Shown here piece by piece: positions 57,104 through 64,000 of a DNA stretch of 64,000 bases. Origin of the DNA: Vibrio algivorus. Lineage in GTDB: Bacteria; Pseudomonadota; Gammaproteobacteria; Enterobacterales; Vibrionaceae. A program made the translations under genes and the position numbers. The stretch lies in NCBI RefSeq assembly GCF_002218005.2, contig NZ_AP018678.1, positions 2,478,810 to 2,542,809 on the forward strand, given 5' to 3'. How positions within the stretch are numbered: position 1 is the stretch's first letter; every line of letters starts with the position of its first letter. A model generated the notes under the pieces. That model had not been told where the DNA came from and did no database searches. It saw only the letters and a program-made list of their open reading frames with translations.

Positions 57104-57634
57104 TTAAGACATTAATGCGTCACTCAAACGGTTCAAACGACCGCGAGTTGAGTTGTCGATTATTAAGTCTCCGGCTCGAATAATAACTCCACTAAGTAGA
57201 GTCTCATCTACACTGCAATTCAGCTTTACTTTACGATCAAGACGCTGCTCGAGTTTTTTGCTGATGTCTGCTAATTGAGTCTCAGTTAATGTGCTTGCTG
57301 AAACAACACTCACATCTACTTGATTATCTAATTCTTTTTTAAGAATTGAGAACTCTTCACAAATCTCAGGAAGGGCCTTTAAGCGACCATTCTCAGCAAG
57401 AACTTTTAAAAAGTTTTTACCGTTTTCATCAAACTCTGCGCAAATTGAAACAAAGACTTCAGCTAATTGATCCGCGGCAAGCGCTTTGTTCAATAAACTA
57501 ATAACATCTTTATTTCTTGCGACTTCAGCAGCGAAAGAAAGCATTTCAGACCACTGGTCTACTGCATCTTTCTCAACCGAAAATTCAAAAGCTGCTTTAG
57601 CATAGGGGCGTGCGATTGTAGTCAAATCAGACAT
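57104..57634 (-). CDS. atpH: ATP synthase F1 subunit delta
   Basis: Delta (176 residues) joins F1 to the outer stalk. It has the N-terminal helical bundle ([14 protein letters not shown], about 5-18) and the C-terminal signature [25 protein letters not shown]. It is 13 bases before atpA and 15 after atpF. Confidence 0.97.
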   Translation of the reverse strand: MSDLTTIARPYAKAAFEFSVEKDAVDQWSEMLSFAAEVARNKDVISLLNKALAADQLAEVFVSICAEFDENGKNFLKVLAENGRLKALPEICEEFSILKKELDNQVDVSVVSASTLTETQLADISKKLEQRLDRKVKLNCSVDETLLSGVIIRAGDLIIDNSTRGRLNRLSDALMS

Positions 57635-57649
57635 ATGCTGCCCCTCTAG

Positions 57650-58120
57650 TTACAATTTTGCAGTAATATCGTCGAGAATATCTTGGTTTACGTTCTGATC
57701 AATAGAACGCTCCAGAATTTTCTCAGCACCGGCGATAGCTAATACAGCTACTTGCTTACGAAGTTCATCGCGAGCACGATTGCGTTCAGTTTCAATTTCA
57801 GCACGGCCTTGATCTAAGATCTTTTGACGCTCAGCTTGAGCTTCAAGTTGGCTTTCTTCTAAAATCTGACTTTTACGCTTATTCGCTTGATCGATGATCT
57901 CAGCAGCAGCTTTTTTTGCTTCTTTCAATTTGTCCGAAGCATTAGCTTGCGCTAGGCTCAAGTCTTTAGCTGCGCGGTCAGCGGCTGCTAAACCGTCAGC
58001 AATATTTTTCTGACGGTTTTCGATTGCTGCCATTAGTGGCGGCCATACATATTTCATGCAGAACCACACAAACAGCACGAATGCTATCGCTTGACCTAAC
58101 AGAGTTGCGTTAATGTTCAC
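57650..58120 (-). CDS. atpF: ATP synthase Fo subunit b
   Basis: Subunit b (156 residues) forms the outer stalk as a dimer. One membrane helix (about 5-25), then a long, charged helix for the dimer (about 30-140), ending at the delta-binding C-terminus. Start codon GTG with AAGGAGAG upstream. From memory it looks Vibrio-like ([16 protein letters not shown] at the end), in contrast with atpE and atpB. Confidence 0.97.
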   Translation of the reverse strand: MNINATLLGQAIAFVLFVWFCMKYVWPPLMAAIENRQKNIADGLAAADRAAKDLSLAQANASDKLKEAKKAAAEIIDQANKRKSQILEESQLEAQAERQKILDQGRAEIETERNRARDELRKQVAVLAIAGAEKILERSIDQNVNQDILDDITAKL

Positions 58121-58170
58121 CGCACACTCTCCTTTGTTTGCAATTTAAAAACAAATACCGGGATGAAAAG

Positions 58171-58413
<243 letters not shown>

Positions 58414-58457
58414 TTATAACTCCAAGTTTTATCTGAATGTTATGTAAAAATTTTTTA

Positions 58458-59246
<789 letters not shown>

Positions 59247-59609
59247 CTAATTACGTTTGATAAAACCAAATGACATAATGCATTGCACAACAAAAGCTAA
59301 GATATAGCCTGAAAAGAAAGTAATTAAATGCACTTCCATGTACTTGAAAAAATACACAAAGAGAGCAACGGTGATTACAAACTTATAAGCTAAACCAATA
59401 TAGGCTTTCGCCATTACTTTTGCTGCCGTATCCGCACCAGGTTTATTTAAATACAAACTTGTTACGATATACGGGATGCAGTACACCAGCCCCCCAAAAA
59501 TGGCAGATTGACTCGCCATATCTCCCTGAACATACAAACTGATCAAGCTAAACGCACCAACTACAATAAACTGAGTTAAAACTAAAAAAAACATTCTATT
59601 TACACCCAA
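59247..59609 (-). CDS. atpI: ATP synthase assembly protein AtpI
   Basis: About 120 residues with four membrane helices. AtpI is not part of the finished enzyme; it helps c-ring assembly or Mg2+ handling. The family is weakly conserved; the assignment rests on helix pattern, size and first place in the operon. The start is either a TTG at 59609 or an ATG at 59594 (with GGGTG upstream); a stop codon lies directly before the TTG, so nothing longer is possible. Confidence 0.88.
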   Translation of the reverse strand: MGVNRMFFLVLTQFIVVGAFSLISLYVQGDMASQSAIFGGLVYCIPYIVTSLYLNKPGADTAAKVMAKAYIGLAYKFVITVALFVYFFKYMEVHLITFFSGYILAFVVQCIMSFGFIKRN

Positions 59610-59744
59610 TTACATTTATTTTTGGTTCAGCTGTATGCGCAGGACATACTACACCTTACTTTGTTTCTAATACAGAAAAGAGCAAGGCGTAAAATGATTA
59701 TTTTTACATTCTGTTAATTGTTTGGCGATATTATAGTAACAGGG
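59610..59744 (-). promoter_or_regulatory. Gap holding the atp operon promoter
   Basis: 134 AT-rich bases between parB and atpI. A minus-strand TATAAT at 59730-59735 is the only good -10; it has no fitting -35. No parB terminator is clear, so some readthrough into atp is possible. Confidence 0.4.
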
Positions 59745-60629
59745 TTAATTTATAACTAACTTTGTGTTAAGGAGCATTTCAAGCTGCTCAATATCGTCAA
59801 AATCAATCGTTACTTTACCTTTGCCTTTAGCATTACGTCGAATAACGACCTTAGTACCAAACTGCTCAGAAAGCTTTTCCGCCAGACCTAGCGCTGGAAT
59901 ATCTTCCTCAGCAGGCTTATCTTCCACTGGCTCTAAATGTTTTTTGACTAGAGCTTCAGTTTGTCTAACGGTTAATTTCTTGGCAACTACAATTTTTGCA
60001 ACATTACTTTGATCACATAATTCCAGAGATAAAAGGGCTCTAGCGTGCCCCATCTCTAATTCCTTTGATATAACGCAATGCTTTACGGACTCATCAAGCG
60101 TATTGAGACGCAGCAAATTGGTTACTGCAGTACGAGATTTTCCAATAGCATCAGCCACTTGTTGATGGGTCAATTCAAACTCTTTTTGCAGTCGTTCTAA
60201 CGCTTGTGCTTCTTCGATGGCATTCAGATTTTCACGTTGAATGTTTTCAATTAACGCCATCGCGATGGCTGCACGATCCTGAACATTCTTAACCACACAA
60301 GGCACTTGCGTTAGACCGGCTAATTTAGCGGCACGCCAACGACGCTCACCAGCAATAATTTCATACTGTGATTCATTAAGTTTACGAACGACTAATGGCT
60401 GAATGATGCCTTGCGAACGAATAGATGAGGATAATTCTTGCAGCGCTTCTGGTTGGATATCTTTTCTTGGTTGGTATTTACCTGGAGATAATTGTGAAAT
60501 AGAAATATCTGCCAATTGGCCTTCAGAAGATAGTGCTTGGCTATATGCCACTTTTTGTTGTTTTTCTCGAGCTTGTGAGCTAGTAGAAAGCAGGGCATCA
60601 AGACCTTTACCTAAACCACGTTTAGACAT
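59745..60629 (-). CDS. parB: Chromosome partition protein ParB
   Basis: ParB (294 residues) binds parS sites near the origin and works with ParA to segregate the chromosome. The N-terminal CTPase box GERRWRAAKLAG (about 93-104), a helix-turn-helix THQQVADAIGKSRTAVTNLLRL (about 150-171), and a C-terminal dimer domain are seen. It follows parA by 35 bases. No canonical parS palindrome was found in the window. Confidence 0.97.
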   Translation of the reverse strand: MSKRGLGKGLDALLSTSSQAREKQQKVAYSQALSSEGQLADISISQLSPGKYQPRKDIQPEALQELSSSIRSQGIIQPLVVRKLNESQYEIIAGERRWRAAKLAGLTQVPCVVKNVQDRAAIAMALIENIQRENLNAIEEAQALERLQKEFELTHQQVADAIGKSRTAVTNLLRLNTLDESVKHCVISKELEMGHARALLSLELCDQSNVAKIVVAKKLTVRQTEALVKKHLEPVEDKPAEEDIPALGLAEKLSEQFGTKVVIRRNAKGKGKVTIDFDDIEQLEMLLNTKLVIN

Positions 60630-60664
60630 CTGAGGGTTTTCCTTTATTTCTTAATTCAATAGGG

Positions 60665-61447
60665 TTAAGCCATTATCGCTTGCGCTTCTTCACGACGCAA
60701 AATTTCACCAGCTAACGCCAAGTAGGCTTTAGAACCAGCGGAATATTTATCATAATACATAGCAGGTTTGCCATGGCTAGGCGCTTCAGCTAGACGAACA
60801 TTACGTGGGATAACGGTGCGATACATTTTATCGCCAAAGTGTTTTTTTAGCTGTTCAGAAACATCGTTAGACAAACGGTTTCTAGGATCAAACATAGTAC
60901 GTAAGATCCCTTCAATTTTTAAATCATGATTGACCACGGCAGCCAACTTGCTAATGGTATCCATCAATGCAGTTAAGCCTTCTAGAGCAAAATATTCACA
61001 TTGCATTGGTACTAACACTGAATGTGAAGCAGCCATAGCATTGACAGTCAATAAGTTTAACGAAGGTGGGCAATCAATAAAAATATAATCATATTGTTGC
61101 CACACATCAGCAAGAGTATTTTTAAGACGAAGTTCTCGAGCAAACACTTCCATTAATTTAATTTCAGCGGCTGTCACATCGCCATTGGCAGCAATTAGAT
61201 CATAACCAGCAGGCGTATTGCGACACACAACTTCATCAAAAGGCGTTTGCTCAACCAACAAATCATAAGCGGTAAAATCAACATCATACTTATCAATACC
61301 ACTAGCCATTGTGGCATTACCTTGTGGATCTAAATCAATAACTAAGACGTTTCTTTTGGTTGCAGCCATAGACGCAGCAAGGTTAACGCACGTTGTCGTT
61401 TTCCCTACTCCACCTTTTTGATTGGCAATGGAAATGATTTTACCCAC
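60665..61447 (-). CDS. parA: Chromosome partition ATPase ParA (Soj)
   Basis: ParA (260 residues) is a deviant-Walker ATPase: KGGVGKTT (about 10-17), DLDPQGNAT and IDCPPSLN. It forms the gradient that pulls ParB-parS complexes. I chose a GTG start at 61447, 11 bases after the rsmG stop with GGGG upstream, because it gives the vibrio N-terminus (MGKIISIANQ). The frame is open to an ATG at 61495, which would overlap rsmG by 38 bases and add 16 foreign residues. Confidence 0.96.
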   Translation of the reverse strand: MGKIISIANQKGGVGKTTTCVNLAASMAATKRNVLVIDLDPQGNATMASGIDKYDVDFTAYDLLVEQTPFDEVVCRNTPAGYDLIAANGDVTAAEIKLMEVFARELRLKNTLADVWQQYDYIFIDCPPSLNLLTVNAMAASHSVLVPMQCEYFALEGLTALMDTISKLAAVVNHDLKIEGILRTMFDPRNRLSNDVSEQLKKHFGDKMYRTVIPRNVRLAEAPSHGKPAMYYDKYSAGSKAYLALAGEILRREEAQAIMA

Positions 61448-61457
61448 GAGTACCCCG

Positions 61458-62108
61458 TTATCCCTTTTTTTCCAAAATGATGAGGTGACGATCACCTTCT
61501 AATTCTGGAACTTGCAATACATGCACCTGAGAGACCATTAATGATTCCGGTAATTGTGCAATCTCATCTTCAGGCAATTGACCTTTAAGTGCAAGAAAAA
61601 CACCACCGTCGGCTTTCGGAAGGTGATGACACCACTCTACCATATCCATCATAGAAGCAAACGCACGGCTAATTACGCCATCAAAGCCTACTTCAGGTTG
61701 AAACTCTTCTACTCGGCTTTGTACCGGTTCAACATTATGAATCGACAGCTCATGTAAAACCTGCTTAATAAAACGAATTCGCTTACCTAGGCTATCCAAT
61801 AATGTAAATTGATAATCAGGATTCATAATCGCCAAAGGAATTCCTGGTAAACCAGGGCCAGTCCCTACATCAATAAAGCGCTCTCCAGATAAATATGGAC
61901 TCACCACAATACTATCCATAATGTGCTTAACTAGCATATCTATTGGATTACGTACGGACGTTAAATTATAGGCTTTATTCCATTTATCAAGCATTTGTAC
62001 ATAACCAATTAATTGATCACGTTGTAATTCCGAAACTTTAAGATCGGTTTGAGATAATAAACTATCCAGCTTCTCTATCAATGCTTGATTAAGCAAATTG
62101 GGATTCAT
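61458..62108 (-). CDS. rsmG: 16S rRNA m7G527 methyltransferase
   Basis: RsmG (GidB, 216 residues) methylates G527 of 16S rRNA with SAM; loss gives low-level streptomycin resistance in several bacteria. The SAM loop is [16 protein letters not shown] (about 77-92), with YNLTSVRNP before it. It overlaps the mnmG stop (ATGA), so translation is coupled. Confidence 0.97.
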   Translation of the reverse strand: MNPNLLNQALIEKLDSLLSQTDLKVSELQRDQLIGYVQMLDKWNKAYNLTSVRNPIDMLVKHIMDSIVVSPYLSGERFIDVGTGPGLPGIPLAIMNPDYQFTLLDSLGKRIRFIKQVLHELSIHNVEPVQSRVEEFQPEVGFDGVISRAFASMMDMVEWCHHLPKADGGVFLALKGQLPEDEIAQLPESLMVSQVHVLQVPELEGDRHLIILEKKG

Positions 62109-64000
62109 GCAGCATCCCCTTTCTTTAATTGACCTTGTTTTTTCAAATGCACCAACAAAATAGAAATGGCTGCTGGAGTAATCCCTGAAATACGTGAAGC
62201 AATACCAATGGTTTCAGGTTTAGCATTATTTAATTTTGCTACTACTTCATTCGACAAACCTTTTACCTGGGCATAATCTAAATCTGCCGGTAATTTGGTA
62301 TTTTCATGGCGCAGTGATTTTTCGATCTCTTCTTTTTGGCGTTGAATGTATCCTTCGTATTTTACTTGGATCTCAACTTGTTCGGTTGCTTGAGGATCTT
62401 CCATCGTCGAAGAGAATACTTCTAAAGACGTTAATTTTTCATAAGTCATTTCAGGGCGACGAAGTAGATCTTCACCATTGGCTTCTCGCGCAATTGGTGT
62501 TTTAAGTAATTGATTTAAAGCATCGATATTGGTGGATTTAGGGTTCACCCAAATATCTTTTAGACGTTGACGCTCTAACTCCATGTTTTCGACTTTTTGA
62601 TTGAAGCGAGCCCAACGAGCATCATCCACTAAACCTAATTCACGACCTTTCTCGGTTAGACGTAAATCCGCATTATCTTCACGAAGCAACAAGCGATATT
62701 CTGCACGAGAAGTAAACATGCGGTACGGTTCTTTGGTGCCCATAGTGGATAGATCATCAATAAGAACTCCCATATAAGCCTCGTCACGACGTGGGCTCCA
62801 AGATTCTTTACCTTGAGTAAATAATGAAGCGTTAAGACCAGCCATTAACCCTTGAGCAGCCGCTTCTTCATAACCTGTGGTACCGTTTATTTGACCAGCA
62901 AAGAATAAACCAGAAATAAACTTAGTTTCATAACTTTGTTTTAAATCGCGAGGATCAAAGAAATCATATTCAATCGCATAACCTGGACGAACGATCTGGG
63001 CATTTTCAAACCCTTTCATCGATTGAACGATCTTCACTTGCACATCAAATGGCAGACTGGTTGAAATACCATTTGGGTATAATTCTGTTGTGGTTAGGCC
63101 TTCTGGTTCAATAAAAATTTGGTGACTATTTTTATCGGCAAAGCGCATTACTTTGTCTTCGATAGACGGACAGTAACGTGGACCAATCCCTTCAATCACT
63201 CCTGAATACATCGGACTACGATCCAGATTAGCTCGGATCACATCATGAGTTTGCTCATTGGTATGAGTAATAAAACATGGGATCTGCTCTGGATGATCAC
63301 TTTGCTGACCCATAAAAGAAAATACTGGTGTTGGATTATCACCATGTTGTTTTTCTAAACTCTCAAGGTTAACGGTTCGAGCATCAATACGTGGTGGAGT
63401 ACCCGTTTTTAAACGATCAACACGAAATGGCAGAGCACGTAGACGATCCGCTAATGCGATGGAAGGTGGATCGCCTGCACGGCCCCCAGAGAAATTTTCC
63501 ATCCCGATATGAATTTTACCACCAAGGAAAGTTCCAACGGTTAATACCACCGCTTTGGCTTTAAATTTTAATCCCATTTGAGTAACAACACCGGTGACTT
63601 GATCGTTTTCGACGATCACATCATCAACCGCTTGTTGAAAAAGGCTTAAATTGGGTTGGTTTTCTAAAGTACTACGTACTGCATTTTTATATAAAACGCG
63701 ATCCGCTTGAGCGCGAGTAGCACGAACGGCAGGACCTTTTGATGCGTTTAATGTTCTAAATTGAATGCCAGCTTTATCAATAGCTTTCGCCATTAACCCA
63801 CCTAATGCATCGACTTCTTTAACCAAGTGTCCTTTGCCAATACCACCAATTGCTGGGTTGCATGACATTTGACCTAAAGTGTCGATATTGTGAGTAAGCA
63901 GCAATGTCTTTTGGCCTGTACGAGCAGACGCAAGAGCAGCTTCCGTTCCAGCATGGCCACCACCTACGACGATGACGTCAAAGTTTTCGTGATAAAACAT
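62105..64000 (-). CDS. mnmG: tRNA uridine-5-carboxymethylaminomethyl modification enzyme MnmG
   Basis: MnmG (GidA, 631 residues) works with MnmE to modify U34 of several tRNAs using FAD and folate. The FAD loop [13 protein letters not shown] is at about 11-23; [17 protein letters not shown] and [14 protein letters not shown] are family signatures; the C-terminal helical domain binds MnmE. The ATG is the last codon of the window, so the gene is complete but its promoter is outside. It usually lies next to oriC. Confidence 0.98.
   Translation of the reverse strand: MFYHENFDVIVVGGGHAGTEAALASARTGQKTLLLTHNIDTLGQMSCNPAIGGIGKGHLVKEVDALGGLMAKAIDKAGIQFRTLNASKGPAVRATRAQADRVLYKNAVRSTLENQPNLSLFQQAVDDVIVENDQVTGVVTQMGLKFKAKAVVLTVGTFLGGKIHIGMENFSGGRAGDPPSIALADRLRALPFRVDRLKTGTPPRIDARTVNLESLEKQHGDNPTPVFSFMGQQSDHPEQIPCFITHTNEQTHDVIRANLDRSPMYSGVIEGIGPRYCPSIEDKVMRFADKNSHQIFIEPEGLTTTELYPNGISTSLPFDVQVKIVQSMKGFENAQIVRPGYAIEYDFFDPRDLKQSYETKFISGLFFAGQINGTTGYEEAAAQGLMAGLNASLFTQGKESWSPRRDEAYMGVLIDDLSTMGTKEPYRMFTSRAEYRLLLREDNADLRLTEKGRELGLVDDARWARFNQKVENMELERQRLKDIWVNPKSTNIDALNQLLKTPIAREANGEDLLRRPEMTYEKLTSLEVFSSTMEDPQATEQVEIQVKYEGYIQRQKEEIEKSLRHENTKLPADLDYAQVKGLSNEVVAKLNNAKPETIGIASRISGITPAAISILLVHLKKQGQLKKGDAA

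Noticed and set aside
61448..61495. Longer ParA start overlapping rsmG
   Set aside because: The added 16 residues are unlike other ParA proteins, and the GTG at 61447 is well placed.

Overview
The window is a piece of the main chromosome of a gammaproteobacterium in the family Vibrionaceae, probably a Vibrio. This rests on the 16S rRNA sequence, on the hemCDXY, aroE-hemF-tsaC, smg-dprA and mnmG-rsmG-parAB-atp gene orders, and on protein lengths and motifs. No species can be named from the sequence alone. The right edge is the start codon of mnmG (gidA). In this family that gene normally lies beside the replication origin, so oriC is expected just outside the window. The DNA is almost entirely core genome: no phage, transposase gene, CRISPR array or toxin system was found.

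Layout from left to right. 1-1929: the end of fadB and all of fadA (beta-oxidation). 2013-4553: cyaA on the minus strand, divergent from hemCDXY (4805-8769, tetrapyrrole synthesis). 8770-9546: a non-coding stretch with a 267-bp nested palindromic element. 9547-15523: a complete rRNA operon on the minus strand, promoter P1 - P2 - 16S - tRNA-Glu - tRNA-Lys - tRNA-Val - 23S - 5S - tRNA-Ser - terminator. 15643-24183: a carbonic-anhydrase-like gene, the tsaC-hemF-aroE-DUF1488 cluster, purEK behind a PUR box, and yrdD-smg-dprA-lysM. 24315-30129: def-fmt-rsmB-trkA-trkH. 30218-38340: yqfA, spo0M-like, a possible 41-codon gene, yihD, ccoG, srkA-dsbA, yihG and comM. 38503-45114: the ilvGMEDA operon with an attenuator leader.

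45195-48690 holds a MurNAc uptake and catabolism unit: a MurR-like regulator divergent from murQP, with a CRP site and repeated GAATAA/TTATTC operators between them. 48794-51027 is the divergent punR/punC pair. 51130-64000 is all on the minus strand: glmU, the nine-gene atpIBEFHAGDC operon, parBA, rsmG and mnmG.

Several units fit together. Three tetrapyrrole blocks (hemCD, hemXY, hemF) are present. Branched-chain amino acid synthesis is complete in one operon. The MurNAc unit and glmU both concern amino-sugar metabolism but look separately controlled. The parts that best repay attention are the palindromic element and its fragment beside yihD, two very small ORFs (41 and 18 codons), the hairpin directly before srkA, the mur control region, and the enterobacterial look of the Fo subunits AtpE and AtpB.
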